A stretch of DNA of 64,000 nucleotides. Origin: Microbacterium sp. K24 (GTDB lineage: Bacteria > Actinomycetota > Actinomycetes > Actinomycetales > Microbacteriaceae). Location: the NCBI RefSeq assembly GCF_004794465.1, contig NZ_SSDJ01000093.1, positions 37,321 through 101,320 of the forward strand, given 5' to 3'. Numbering within the stretch: position 1 is the first letter of the stretch; every line of letters starts with the position of its first letter. Shown in pieces: positions 46,933 to 56,057 of the stretch. A program made the position numbers and the translations under genes. Under the pieces are notes generated by a model. It worked only from the letters and a program-made list of their open reading frames with translations. It had not been told where the DNA came from and ran no database searches.

Positions 46933-48029
46933 CAGGCGCCTGCTCCGGCGACGGCGTTGACGGCCGCGACGATGCGCTCGAGGTCGTCCTGGCTGAGCGA
47001 CGGGTGCACGGGCAGCGAGGCGACCTCGCGCGCGGCGCGTTCGGTCTCGGGCAGGTCGAGCCCCGGAGCGAAGCGCGTCAGCGAGGGCAGGCGGTGGTTC
47101 GGGATCGGGTAGTAGACGCCGGCCCCGACGTTGTGCTCGCTCTTCAGCGCCGCGACGAAGCCGTCGCGGTCCTCGGGCACGCGGATCGTGTACTGGTGGT
47201 ACACGTGCACGGCGCCGTCGGCGACGGGCGGCACGACGACGCCCTGGAGGTTCGCATCGAGGAACGCCGCGTTCGCCTGCCGGGTCTTGGTCCAGGCGTC
47301 GACCTTGGTGAGCTGCACGCGCCCGATGGCCGCGTGGATGTCGGTCATGCGGGCGTTGAACCCGATGACCTCGTTCTCGTACTGGCGCTCCATGCCCTGG
47401 TTGCGCAGCAGCTTGACCTGGCGGGCGATCTCGTCAGTCGCCGTCGTGACCATGCCGCCCTCGCCGCTGGTCATGTTCTTCGTCGGGTACAGGCTGAACA
47501 TCGCGAACTCGCCGAACGAGCCGACGGGACGGCCGTCGAGCGACGCGCCGTGCGCCTGAGCCGCGTCTTCATAGAGGGCGACGCCGCGCTCGGCGGCGAG
47601 CTTCTCGAGCTCGCGCATCCGTGCAGGGTGGCCGTAGAGGTGCACGGGCAGGATGCCCTTGGTCCGGGGGGTGATCGCCGCGGCGACCGCCTCGGGGTCG
47701 AGAGTGAACGTGTCGGGCTCGATGTCGACGAACACGGGGGTGCCGCCGGTGAGCGCGACCGAGTTGCCGGTCGCCGCGAAGGTGAAGGAGGGCACGATGA
47801 CCTCGTCGCCCGCGCCGACGCCGGCCGCGAGCAGACCGAGGTGGAGTCCCGCCGTGCCGGAGTTCACGGCGACGGAGGGGCGACCGGGCACGAAGTGGGC
47901 GGAGAACTCGCTCTCGAATGCCGCGACCTCCGGGCCCTGGGCGATCATGCCGCTGCGCATCACGCGGTCGACGGCCGCGCGCTCTTCGTCTCCGATGATC
48001 GGCTTTGCGGGGGGGATGAAGTCGCTCAC
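46932..48029 (-). CDS. DegT/DnrJ/EryC1 aminotransferase (WbpE-like)
   Basis: 365 residues. PLP Lys184 in FSLYPTKNMTSGEGG, Asp155 in YEDAAQAHGA, VNSGTAGLHLGLLAAG, GFNARMTDIHAAIGRVQL. The YPTKN form and the IPPAKP-IIGDEE N-terminus are those I associate with WbpE/WlbC, which aminate 3-keto-GlcNAcA nucleotides with glutamate. GTG 48029 overlaps the acetyltransferase stop (GTGA). Distinct from the DegT gene at 29.0 kb, probably with a different keto position. Confidence 0.92.
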   Translation of the reverse strand: MSDFIPPAKPIIGDEERAAVDRVMRSGMIAQGPEVAAFESEFSAHFVPGRPSVAVNSGTAGLHLGLLAAGVGAGDEVIVPSFTFAATGNSVALTGGTPVFVDIEPDTFTLDPEAVAAAITPRTKGILPVHLYGHPARMRELEKLAAERGVALYEDAAQAHGASLDGRPVGSFGEFAMFSLYPTKNMTSGEGGMVTTATDEIARQVKLLRNQGMERQYENEVIGFNARMTDIHAAIGRVQLTKVDAWTKTRQANAAFLDANLQGVVVPPVADGAVHVYHQYTIRVPEDRDGFVAALKSEHNVGAGVYYPIPNHRLPSLTRFAPGLDLPETERAAREVASLPVHPSLSQDDLERIVAAVNAVAGAGA

Positions 48030-48637
48030 ACGGTCTCCTTGATCAGTGTTCCGTCAGTCTCGATGTAACGCGCCCCCGTGGAGGGGCACACCCAGGTCTT
48101 CTCGTCTTCGCCCGCGACGAGGGGCACGCCCGACTCGCCGACCCAGCCGATGCGGCGGGCGGGAACGCCGGCGACAAGCGCATATGCCGGCACGTCCTTG
48201 ACGACCACGGCGCCCGCGGCGACCGTGGCCCAGGCGCCGATCGTGACGGGAGCGACACAGGTCGCCCGCGCACCGATGGCGGCACCGCGCTCGATCGTCA
48301 CGCCGACGGGTTCCCAGTCGTGCGCGCTCTTGATCGTGCCGTCCGCATTGATCGCGCGGGGGTAGGTGTCGTTGGTCAGCACGACCGCCGGGCCGATGAA
48401 CACGCCGTCGCCGAGCTTCGCGGGCTCGTACACGAGGGCGTAGTTCTGGACCTTGCAGTTGTCGCCCATGACGACACCGGTGCCGATGTACGCGCCGCGG
48501 CCCACGATGCAGTTCTCACCGAGCTGCGCGTCTTCGCGCACCTGCGCCAGATGCCAGATGGAGCTGCCTGCTCCGATCTTCGCCTCAGGGGACACATCGG
48601 CCGAATCGACGATCCGGACATCGGTCGGTGAGGGCAT
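48026..48637 (-). CDS. WbpD-like hexapeptide N-acetyltransferase
   Basis: 203 residues from ATG 48637, with GAGGAG 8 nt upstream. Begins VDSADVSPEAKIGAGSSIWHLAQVREDAQLG and continues with left-handed helix repeats (VIMGDNCKVQNYALVYEP-type coil, FIGPAVVLTNDTYPRA loop, VTIGAWATVAAGAVVVKDVPAYALVAGVPARRIGWVG). The WH-Q-R and NDTYPRA elements are typical of WbpD/WlbB, which acetylate the 3-amino group of UDP-GlcNAc3NA. First gene of the WbpD-WbpE-WbpB-ABC operon. The C-terminus (WVCPSTGARYIET) has a lone Cys. Confidence 0.92.
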   Translation of the reverse strand: MPSPTDVRIVDSADVSPEAKIGAGSSIWHLAQVREDAQLGENCIVGRGAYIGTGVVMGDNCKVQNYALVYEPAKLGDGVFIGPAVVLTNDTYPRAINADGTIKSAHDWEPVGVTIERGAAIGARATCVAPVTIGAWATVAAGAVVVKDVPAYALVAGVPARRIGWVGESGVPLVAGEDEKTWVCPSTGARYIETDGTLIKETV

Positions 48638-48674
48638 ACGGGTTCTCCTCGTGGGTGAAGAAGGGGACTCGGTC

Positions 48675-48680
48675 ATCCTA
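48675..48680 (-). promoter_or_regulatory. -10 hexamer TAGGAT of the wbpDEB-like operon
   Basis: TAGGAT about 37 nt before ATG 48637, leaving a short leader with GAGGAG Shine-Dalgarno. Confidence 0.4.
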
Positions 48681-48716
48681 TCTGTTCGCCCCGTCGTTTC
48701 CTGAGAGGATAGGAGG

Positions 48717-49403
48717 GTGATCAACCCAGCCAGCCCCGATCCGCACACCTGGGTCGTCGTCCCGCTGTTCAACGAGGCGACCGTGATCTCGGGGGTGATC
48801 GCGACCCTGCTCCCCCATTTCCCGAACGTCGTCTGCATCGACGACGGCTCCACCGACGGCTCGCTGGAAGAGGCCAGGGCGGCCGGTGCGCACGTCGTCG
48901 AGCATCCGATCAATCTCGGTCAGGGCGCCGCCCTGCAGACCGGCATCGACTACGCGCTCGCCCAGCCGGGCTGCGAGTACATCGTGACCTTCGACGCCGA
49001 CGGCCAGCACCGCGTCGACGACGCGATCGCCATGGTCGCCGCGGCACGGGAGTCGGGCGCGGCGATCGTCTTCGGGTCGCGCTTCCTCGACGACCGCACC
49101 AATCCCGGGTGGATGAAGCGCGTCATCCTGAAGACCGCGGTCTGGGTGACGAACCTCACCACGAGCGTCAAGCTCACCGACGCGCACAACGGCCTGCGCG
49201 TCATCCGCGCCGATGCCGCCCGGCAGATCCAGTTGAAGCAGGATCGGATGGCGCACGCCACCGAGATCGTGCTGCAGCTGGGCCACACCGGACTCCCCTG
49301 GATCGAGCATCCGGTCGAGCTCCTGTACACCGACTACTCGAAGTCGAAGGGTCAGTCGGTGCTCAACTCCGTCAACATCCTCGTCGACCTGATCGTGAGG
49401 TAA
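48717..49403 (+). CDS. Family 2 glycosyltransferase, dolichol-phosphate-mannose-synthase type
   Basis: 228 residues, no membrane helix. WVVVPLFNEATVISGVIATL, VVCIDDGSTDGS, EHPINLGQGAALQTGIDYAL, YIVTFDADGQHRVDDAI (DAD metal site), and DAHNGLRVIRADAA. It would transfer a sugar from NDP/GDP donor to polyprenyl phosphate. AGGAGG directly touches the GTG start, too close to function, while GAGGAT ends 6 nt before it, so a leaderless start is likely. Paired with DUF2304, a frequent combination. Confidence 0.9.
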   Translation: MINPASPDPHTWVVVPLFNEATVISGVIATLLPHFPNVVCIDDGSTDGSLEEARAAGAHVVEHPINLGQGAALQTGIDYALAQPGCEYIVTFDADGQHRVDDAIAMVAAARESGAAIVFGSRFLDDRTNPGWMKRVILKTAVWVTNLTTSVKLTDAHNGLRVIRADAARQIQLKQDRMAHATEIVLQLGHTGLPWIEHPVELLYTDYSKSKGQSVLNSVNILVDLIVR

Positions 49404-49407
49404 CGCC

Positions 49408-49782
49408 ATGTGGATCCAGATCGTCCTCATCGTCGCCGTCGTCGCCATCGGCGCCGTCTTCATGCGACGCACCGGCGCCGACAGCCATCTCGCCATCCGC
49501 CGTCTGCTCTTCGGCGCGTTCGTCCTCGTCGCGATCGTGTCGATCCTGTTCCCGCAGTGGCTCACGTGGGTGGCCAACCTCGTGGGCGTCGGCAGAGGTA
49601 CCGACCTGTTGCTCTACGCGCTCGTGCTGATGTTCCTCGTGTTCGTGTACACGCAGTCGCGCCGCAACGCCGCGCAGCAGCGACGGCTCACCCTGCTCGC
49701 CCGCAAGCTCGCGCTGCTGCAGGCGTCCAGGCCCTCAGAACAGCCCGATGAGTCGGATGCCGGACGCCCGGAGGCCCGCTAG
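49408..49782 (+). CDS. DUF2304 family small membrane protein
   Basis: 124 residues with three helices (about 3-20, 33-55 and 65-85) and a basic, coiled C-terminal tail (QSRRNAAQQRRLTLLARKLALLQ). The family almost always follows a DPM-type GT2 gene, as here (4-nt gap), and is thought to anchor or assist it at the membrane. Its last 4 nt overlap the convergent DUF6541-like gene. Confidence 0.87.
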   Translation: MWIQIVLIVAVVAIGAVFMRRTGADSHLAIRRLLFGAFVLVAIVSILFPQWLTWVANLVGVGRGTDLLLYALVLMFLVFVYTQSRRNAAQQRRLTLLARKLALLQASRPSEQPDESDAGRPEAR

Positions 49783-51737
49783 TCGCAGGCGGTGATCCGC
49801 CAGAGGCTGGCGTCGCCCTCGCGCGCCACCTCGCTGAATCCGGGCTGACCCTCGAAGCCCGTCATCCCGGGCATCAGGTACTCGCCGGGGCCCGTGCCGC
49901 CGATGCCGAAGTCGAGCACGTACTCGGGCGCACCGTAGGCCGCGAGGGCCTCGCAGACCGCGGGGTCGTCGTCGGCGTCCCGCATCGCGGAGGCGAGCGT
50001 GTCCCATGCCTGCGACTGCGGCGGGGACCAGGTGCGCGGGATGATGTCGCGGTTCCCCAGCACGTAGGCGAATGCGGCGCCGGTCGACGGGTTCGCGATG
50101 ATCACCGCGTCCTCGGGGATGAGCTCCGGGAGCTCCCGGAGGAGCGCGTACTCGTCGGAGGAGAGGTAGCTGTCCTGGTCCATGGCGTAGCGGGACTGCT
50201 CATCCGTGTCGGCGGCCACACGCAGCAGGATCACGGGGGCCACGACGACGCCGATGATGCCCACCGCGGCCGTGACGAGCATCGCCAGCGCGGCGAGCGG
50301 CATTCGGCCCAGGGCGCGAACCGTGGACCATCGGCGAGCGATCGCGCGGATGAGCGCAGCGAGTCCGATCGCCGCGAGGGGCACCACGAGCACGGGCACG
50401 ATCGAGGCGAGGCGGAAGGAGTCGCCGTACCAGGGACCCGTGAGCACGCGCTTGATCACGGGCAGATCGGTCGCCACGCTGACGACGTAGAGCAGCGAGA
50501 TCCCGGCCCAGGCGACGACCAGCCACCGCAGGCGGGGCTCGCGGACCGCGACCACGATGCCCACGATCAGCAGCGCGCTCATCCCCCACGCCGCCGGGAG
50601 CAGGGAATGGCTGTTGAGGACCACGTCGACCAGCGCACCCGGCACCCCGCGGTACGACCGCCAGAGCACGCTTCCGGCGAGATAGGCCAGTGCGAGCCAG
50701 ACGATGACGACCGCAGCCCACCCCGCGACGAGGACCACCAGCGCGCGCCGGCGGAAGAGACGGTCGCCGGTGCGATAGCGATGCAGCACGACCGCGGTGA
50801 GCCACAGCATCACCAGAACGCCCCAGACGAGGACCGACGACGGCTGTGCGAGCGTCGTGCCGGCGACCGCGAGCACCGCGGCGACACCGACGCCGATCGC
50901 CCGGCGGAGCTTCTCTCCGGGAGCCGCGCCCATCCAGGTCCGGAGGACGTTGATCGTGAGCGCTGCTGCCGCAGGCACGACCGCCAGCGAGAGGGCGTAC
51001 GGGTACAGGACGCCCCACTCGAACATGAGCTGCGGGAACGCGAGCAGGCCGGCCGACAGCGCGGCCGCCAACGCGGTGATCATGCGGTCTCCGCGGCTCG
51101 CCACGTGCGCGAACAGCGCGATCGCCAGCGGCCACATCACCGCGGCGATCACGAGCGACACCATGTTGGCGGCGACCGGGATCTGTGCGACATCGACCGC
51201 CACGAGCGACGCGACGGCATGCCACGCGGCGGGGTAGAACGACGTGCCGCCGATGAGGCCGGACACGTCGAGAGAGGAGGCGGTTCCGGTCTCCGCGATC
51301 CAGCGCAGCGCGTTCAGGTGGAAGACGGCATCGTTCGTCTGCGAGAGCGCGGTCGGCAGGCCCACGTACGTCATCAGGCGCGCCGCGTTCAGGCCTCCGC
51401 CGACGATCAGACCGGCGGCCAGCAGCAGGTTCGCTCGGCGGTCACGCCGGGCCGGCAGCGACACCCGGCGTCCGCGGCCGACGAGCAGTGAGAGCCCGTA
51501 GAGCAGCGCGCCGATGATCACGACGCCGACGGCCACGCTCAGATGACCCCAGCGGATGCCGAGCAGCGGGTACAGGATCGCCAGGAGCGACAGCAGACCC
51601 ACCGAGATTCCCGGAGCAGCCGCCCACAGCACGAGACCGCGGAGGCGGAGGATCAGACCGATCAGCAGACCCGGGACGAACACCACGGCCAGGGTCAGGG
51701 CGAACAGCCCCGATTGCGCCAGCCAGTCGATGATCAT
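49779..51737 (-). CDS. Large polytopic membrane protein, DUF6541-like (putative glycosyltransferase-C type)
   Basis: 652 residues with about 14 helices in residues 1-520 and a soluble external C-terminal domain of ~130 residues. An early external loop contains SQTNDAVFHLNALRWIAETG: the Asp plus FH is the kind of acidic site found after helix 1-2 in GT-C transferases. The C-terminal part includes IPEDAVIIANPSTGAAFAYVLGNRDII. I recall such actinobacterial proteins as DUF6541. A role adding polyprenyl-phosphate sugars made by the nearby DPM-type enzyme is inferred. ATGA overlap with the Wzt-like gene. Confidence 0.75.
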   Translation of the reverse strand: MIIDWLAQSGLFALTLAVVFVPGLLIGLILRLRGLVLWAAAPGISVGLLSLLAILYPLLGIRWGHLSVAVGVVIIGALLYGLSLLVGRGRRVSLPARRDRRANLLLAAGLIVGGGLNAARLMTYVGLPTALSQTNDAVFHLNALRWIAETGTASSLDVSGLIGGTSFYPAAWHAVASLVAVDVAQIPVAANMVSLVIAAVMWPLAIALFAHVASRGDRMITALAAALSAGLLAFPQLMFEWGVLYPYALSLAVVPAAAALTINVLRTWMGAAPGEKLRRAIGVGVAAVLAVAGTTLAQPSSVLVWGVLVMLWLTAVVLHRYRTGDRLFRRRALVVLVAGWAAVVIVWLALAYLAGSVLWRSYRGVPGALVDVVLNSHSLLPAAWGMSALLIVGIVVAVREPRLRWLVVAWAGISLLYVVSVATDLPVIKRVLTGPWYGDSFRLASIVPVLVVPLAAIGLAALIRAIARRWSTVRALGRMPLAALAMLVTAAVGIIGVVVAPVILLRVAADTDEQSRYAMDQDSYLSSDEYALLRELPELIPEDAVIIANPSTGAAFAYVLGNRDIIPRTWSPPQSQAWDTLASAMRDADDDPAVCEALAAYGAPEYVLDFGIGGTGPGEYLMPGMTGFEGQPGFSEVAREGDASLWRITACD

Positions 51738-52471
51738 TCGTCGACCAGCGCGATCGCGCCCTCGATCTCACCGTCGTAGACGACCTCGCCCTTGTTGATC
51801 ACCACGCCTCTGGTGCAGAGCTCTCGGACCATCTCCATATCGTGGCTGACCACGACGAGAGTCTTCTTCTGCTCGATCAGCTCGGCGAACTTGAGGCGGC
51901 ACTTCTCGCGGAACGGCGCATCGCCGACGGACAGGATCTCGTCGACGAGCAGAACGTCGAGCTCGACGTGGATCGCCACCGAGAAGGCCAGCCGCATGAA
52001 CATGCCCGAGGAGTAGTGCTTGACCTCCTGATCGATGAACTGCTCGATCTCGCTGAAGGCGACGATCTCGTCGTAGCGCTCCTCGACCTCCTTGCGCTGC
52101 ATCCCCAGGATGGCGGCGTTGAGGAACACGTTCTCGCGACCCGACAGCTCCGGGTGGAAGCCGGCTCCGACCTCGATGAGTCCGGCGACGCGACCTCGCG
52201 TGAGCACCTCGCCGGCGTCGGGCTCCATGACGCCCGAGATCAGCTTGAGGAGGGTGGACTTGCCCGAGCCGTTCAGGCCGAGGATGGCCACCGACTCGCC
52301 CTCGTTGATGACGAGGTCCAGGCCCTTCAGGGCCTCGAAGGTGCTGCTCGTCTTGCGACGGCGGATCCAGGCCACGACGGTGTCCTTGAACGAGAGCGCG
52401 TGGTTGAGGGTGAAGTTCTTGCGCACGCCGTCGACGACGATGCTGGGGCGAGAAGCGGTTGCGGTGCTCAT
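51734..52471 (-). CDS. Wzt-like polysaccharide ABC transporter ATP-binding protein (second exporter)
   Basis: 245 residues. Walker A GLNGSGKSTL, VGAGFHPELSGRENVFLNAAILGM, signature YSSGMFMRLAFSVA (degenerate, as in Wzt/TagH), Walker B VLLVDEILSVGD, H-loop VSHDMEMV. No C-terminal carbohydrate-binding domain. It resembles TagH/RfbB types. It works with the permease upstream and forms a second exporter distinct from that at 20.1-21.7 kb, presumably for the variable glycan of this locus. Confidence 0.91.
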   Translation of the reverse strand: MSTATASRPSIVVDGVRKNFTLNHALSFKDTVVAWIRRRKTSSTFEALKGLDLVINEGESVAILGLNGSGKSTLLKLISGVMEPDAGEVLTRGRVAGLIEVGAGFHPELSGRENVFLNAAILGMQRKEVEERYDEIVAFSEIEQFIDQEVKHYSSGMFMRLAFSVAIHVELDVLLVDEILSVGDAPFREKCRLKFAELIEQKKTLVVVSHDMEMVRELCTRGVVINKGEVVYDGEIEGAIALVDE

Positions 52472-53382
52472 AGGTCTTGTGCGAACTTTCCCTCGAGACG
52501 GCGGAAGACGAGCTGGCCGAGCAGCAGCGTGACCACGGCGATCAGGAACGTCCAGAGAGTGTTCCAGGCGAGGTCCGGCGGAAGCGCCAGCGTGGTGTCC
52601 GTGACCGGACGCCAGAACGCGTAGTGGAACAGCTCGACACCCTGGGTGATCGGGTTGAGGAGATACAGGTTGACGAGCCAATCCGGCCATCCGAGCTTGT
52701 CCACCGCTTCCCGCACCATCGTCCAGGCGTAGAGCACCGGCGACGCCCAGGTCGCGAGGAGCAGCAGCAGCTCGACGATGTTCTCGGCGTCGCGGAATCG
52801 CACGTTGAGCGCGCCGAAGAACAGTCCGATGCCGAGGGCGAAGAGCGACACGATGATCATCGCGGCCAGGGCGGCGAGCACACCGAGGATCGAGACGCTC
52901 GGTATCCAGCCCAGGAACAGGCAGACGATCAGCAGCAGCGCGAGCTGCGGGAGGAAGTGGATGAACGCCACGAGGACCGACGAGACGGCGAACAGCTGCC
53001 GCGGCAGGAACACCTTGCGCACGAGCGGCGCATTGTTCACGATCGAGGTCGTGGCGTTCTTGAAGGCCTCGGAGAAGAGGTTGATCACCACGATGCCGGA
53101 GAACAGGTACACCGGGTAGTTCGGGATGTCGCGGTTGAGGTTCAGGAAGAGCCCGAGAACGACCCAGAACACGAGGAACTGCGCGCCAGGGCGCACATAC
53201 GACCACGTCCAGCCGAGCACCGAGTTGCGGTAGCGGGTCGTGACGCCCGTCCGCACCAGCAGGTACAGGAGATAACGCCAGCGCACGACATCGATGAGCC
53301 CTCGGCTGGTGCCAGGAGTATCGAACTCGGAACGCGGGACGACGGCGAAAAGATCTCGGGTATCTGTCACTGGCCCACTCAT
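52468..53382 (-). CDS. Wzm-like polysaccharide ABC transporter permease (second exporter)
   Basis: 304 residues with six helices (QFLVFWVVLGLFLNL, FIHFLPQLALLLIVCLFLG, VSLFALGIGLFFGALNVRFRDAENIV). TTRYRNSVLGWTWSYVRPGAQFLVFW is the ABC-2 polysaccharide signature before helix 1. ATG 53382 is directly preceded by the TGA of a 9-codon leaderless mini-ORF. ATGA overlap with the ATPase. About 30 more N-terminal residues than the galactan-type Wzm. Confidence 0.91.
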   Translation of the reverse strand: MSGPVTDTRDLFAVVPRSEFDTPGTSRGLIDVVRWRYLLYLLVRTGVTTRYRNSVLGWTWSYVRPGAQFLVFWVVLGLFLNLNRDIPNYPVYLFSGIVVINLFSEAFKNATTSIVNNAPLVRKVFLPRQLFAVSSVLVAFIHFLPQLALLLIVCLFLGWIPSVSILGVLAALAAMIIVSLFALGIGLFFGALNVRFRDAENIVELLLLLATWASPVLYAWTMVREAVDKLGWPDWLVNLYLLNPITQGVELFHYAFWRPVTDTTLALPPDLAWNTLWTFLIAVVTLLLGQLVFRRLEGKFAQDL

Positions 53383-53412
53383 TCAGCTGCGGTGGCGGTC
53401 GCCACGACGCAT
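53383..53412 (-). CDS. 9-residue leaderless mini-ORF before the second exporter
   Basis: ATG 53412 lies 6 nt after TAGGAT (53424-53419). The peptide MRRGDRHRS is strongly basic, and its TGA abuts the ATG of the permease (TGAATG). Same logic as the two mini-ORFs at 36.9 kb. It is inferred to set or regulate translation of the exporter. Confidence 0.45.
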   Translation of the reverse strand: MRRGDRHRS

Positions 53413-53418
53413 CCCAGT

Positions 53419-53424
53419 ATCCTA
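53419..53424 (-). promoter_or_regulatory. -10 TAGGAT of the second exporter operon
   Basis: TAGGAT, 6 nt, ATG of the mini-ORF at 53412; 36 nt before the permease ATG. Confidence 0.5.
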
Positions 53425-53488
53425 TGGCACCCCTGGAAACGGGCCGAGGACACCCCGGAGGGTGCCCTCGTACCGTAGAGGAAGCCGC

Positions 53489-55957
53489 TCAGAAGAGCTG
53501 TTTCATGATCTGCCAGCCGGCGTTGATCCGGGGCTGGTCGCCGCGCCACGAACCCCGTCCGTCACCGCGGTAGAGGTACATGTCGCCGTTCGCGGCGATT
53601 CCGAGCACATCGACGCGGCGATCCCCGTCGATGTCTCCCGCGCTGAAGACGAAGGACATCCCGGCCCAGCCCTGTCCGATGGGCCGAGCGTTGCCCCAGT
53701 TGCCGTCGCCGGTCGTGGAGTAGAGCATCAGCACTCCTCCGGTCGTACGACCCATGAGGTCGGCCGCACCGTCGCCGTCGAAGTCGCCGACGCTGAAGAG
53801 ATCGGTGAAACCGGCCCACCCGCCCTGGCCGATCATGAGACCGGAGCCGGTCGTCCAGCCGCCCTTGCCGTTGCCGCGGTACAGGAGGAGGTCGCCCTTG
53901 GAGTCGACGGCGAGCACATCGGGAAGACGGTTCCCGTCGAAGTCCAGGTTGCCGGCGACGCGCAGGAACCCGCCCCACCCGCTGCCGATGACGACGCGCG
54001 CCCCGAACCCGCCGCCGGCGATCCCGGGATGCAAGTAGAACACACCTGTCGCGTCGATCTGGCCGATGTCGTTGAATCCATCGCCGTTGAAGTCGCCCAT
54101 CGGGATCACGCGGTCGGTCGCGGCCCACGTGCCGGGGACGCGGAGCACGCCGCCCCAGTTCCCGTCGCGCTTGAGGCCGTACACGCGCAGCTCGTTCGAC
54201 GTCGTGAGGCCGACCAGGTCGCCGCCGGGCACGCCGTCGAGGTTTCCGGCACCCGCCGGAAGGGCTCGAGGCGCCGTGACAGCGGGGCCGGACGCGGACG
54301 CGTTGAAGCCCTGCCACCCCATCCCGATCGCGATCGCCGAGCTCATGGCCCCGCCACCCGCGCCCGGATACAGCCGAAGCGTTCCCGCGGTGTCCACCGC
54401 GAGGAGGTCGGGCCGGCCGTCGCCGTTGAAGTCTCCGGAGTTGAAGACGTCTGTGAAGCCCTGCCACCCGTTACCGATCTGCTTGGAGCCCTTCCACGAG
54501 CCGTTCCCGTCGCCGGAGTAGACGTACAGGCGTCCCGCACCGTCGCGGGCGACGAGGTCGGCGCGGCCGTCCCCGTCGAAGTCGCCGTTGCCGGTGATCA
54601 GGTTCATCGCGGACCAGCCGGTGCCGACGACGCGCGGGACGACGAAGCCCCCACGGTCGTTGCCGCTCCAGAGCATGAGTCGTCCTGCCGAGTCCGTCGT
54701 GAACAGATCGGGGATGCCGTCGCCGTCGAAGTCGCCGGCCGGCGTGGCGAGCACGACGCCCGACCAGTCGCCCGGCAGCGCCGTCTGCGCGCCGAGCGTC
54801 GTGGTGCCGTTGCTCCGGACGAGCTGCGCGGCACCGGACGTCTTGATGGCAACGAAGTCGCGGTGGCCGTCGCCGTCGAGGTCGCCGACGCCGAAGAACT
54901 TCTTGAGCCCGGTCAGGCCGGTGCCCACCTTGACGCGATCACCCCACGCGCCGTTGAGGAACGGGTATCCCCAGGCCTCCCCGGCCGAGTCGACGCCGAG
55001 CACGAACGAGCTCATGTCGATCGACGACAGCGTCGGCAGCATCGAGGTCGGGACCTGCGTGGATCCGAACCAGTCGGTGAAGTAGTTGTAGAAGTTCCGG
55101 TTGCCGTGAGAGGAGCATCTGTCGCCCTCACCATACCCGGCCGCCATCGCCGCCGCGTTCGGCTGATAGGGGGTGTAGTAGTAGAGGGCCGACGTCGCCT
55201 TGTTGGCGATGTAGACGGGGGAAGACCCGCACCCGCGTGCCGGCTCCGGGTGGTAGAGGATGTTCCAAGTCCTGCCCGGCGCGTACCACTGGAACCACTT
55301 GCCCTCCATGTAGATCTGCATCTGGCGTGCAGCGCCGTAGATCTGATGGAAGAAGCCGACGTACTGCGGGTCGCATGGCGCGGTGTCAGGGCATCCCTGC
55401 CCGAGCGCGATGTTGAACCGCCCGGGGTTCGGCGAGGTGCTGGTGACCAGGCTCTGCTCCTTCTGGAGCATCACGATGAGGACCTGCGGGTTGATGTTGC
55501 ACGCCTGCGCCGCGCGGTAGATGATGCGCGCCGCCGATTCGTTCGCGGCCCCCGTGTATCCGGAGCAGTAGGCGTCAGCCGGGCGGGTCACCGTCGTGAT
55601 CGTGAAGTCCTTGAGGCACACGATGGGGCGGCCCTGGGAATCCGTACCGCCGAGGCAGCGCGACACCTTGCTGTTGAAGAACGCCTGGATCTGCGCCTCG
55701 GACATCGAGTTCTTGTTGGTGAACACGGCATCGCTGATGATGTTGCCCGCATTGAAGCCGGCGAGCGTGGTCTTGGCGACGCCTGTCGCGGCGGGGCCGG
55801 ACGCGCGGGCGACGCTCGCGCCGGCCGTGGAGACGGATGCTGTGGCGGCGGTCGCGGGGGCGACCGTACCGACGATCAGAGCGGAGGCAGCGAGGAAACA
55901 GGTGAGGAGTCGGGCGATCCTCAGGGTGTTTCGCGAGCGTGGGGCACGTCGAGACAT
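53489..55957 (-). CDS. Secreted protein: lytic-transglycosylase-like domain plus FG-GAP/VCBS repeats
   Basis: 822 residues from ATG 55957. Signal peptide (basic MSRRAPRSRNTLR, hydrophobic LLTCFLAASALIVGTVA, cleavage near ATA-A). Residues ~60-290 form a domain with NINPQVLIVMLQKEQSLV and HQIYGAARQMQIYMEGKWFQWY, which recalls lysozyme-like domains that cut glycans; six or more Cys probably pair. Residues ~300-822 are FG-GAP repeats with at least nine calcium-type motifs such as DLDGDGHRDFV, DFDGDGIPDLF, DFNGDGRPDLL, giving a beta-propeller-like array. No sorting signal, so probably secreted or glycan-bound. No known partner; it sits between the second exporter and a glycosyltransferase. Confidence 0.82.
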   Translation of the reverse strand: MSRRAPRSRNTLRIARLLTCFLAASALIVGTVAPATAATASVSTAGASVARASGPAATGVAKTTLAGFNAGNIISDAVFTNKNSMSEAQIQAFFNSKVSRCLGGTDSQGRPIVCLKDFTITTVTRPADAYCSGYTGAANESAARIIYRAAQACNINPQVLIVMLQKEQSLVTSTSPNPGRFNIALGQGCPDTAPCDPQYVGFFHQIYGAARQMQIYMEGKWFQWYAPGRTWNILYHPEPARGCGSSPVYIANKATSALYYYTPYQPNAAAMAAGYGEGDRCSSHGNRNFYNYFTDWFGSTQVPTSMLPTLSSIDMSSFVLGVDSAGEAWGYPFLNGAWGDRVKVGTGLTGLKKFFGVGDLDGDGHRDFVAIKTSGAAQLVRSNGTTTLGAQTALPGDWSGVVLATPAGDFDGDGIPDLFTTDSAGRLMLWSGNDRGGFVVPRVVGTGWSAMNLITGNGDFDGDGRADLVARDGAGRLYVYSGDGNGSWKGSKQIGNGWQGFTDVFNSGDFNGDGRPDLLAVDTAGTLRLYPGAGGGAMSSAIAIGMGWQGFNASASGPAVTAPRALPAGAGNLDGVPGGDLVGLTTSNELRVYGLKRDGNWGGVLRVPGTWAATDRVIPMGDFNGDGFNDIGQIDATGVFYLHPGIAGGGFGARVVIGSGWGGFLRVAGNLDFDGNRLPDVLAVDSKGDLLLYRGNGKGGWTTGSGLMIGQGGWAGFTDLFSVGDFDGDGAADLMGRTTGGVLMLYSTTGDGNWGNARPIGQGWAGMSFVFSAGDIDGDRRVDVLGIAANGDMYLYRGDGRGSWRGDQPRINAGWQIMKQLF

Positions 55958-56057
55958 GTGACCAGTGTGACGGAAGTTGCAGGATGATGCCACTGTTACT
56001 GAGAATTTGCTGTAGGGAGTGCGCGTGTCGTGCGGACGCTCAGAGGGTTTTCAGCCG

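Noticed and set aside
53500..54950. Repeated DNA segments as a mobile or recombinational repeat
   Set aside because: Similarity comes from the FG-GAP motif codons (DFDGDG); the intervening sequence differs.
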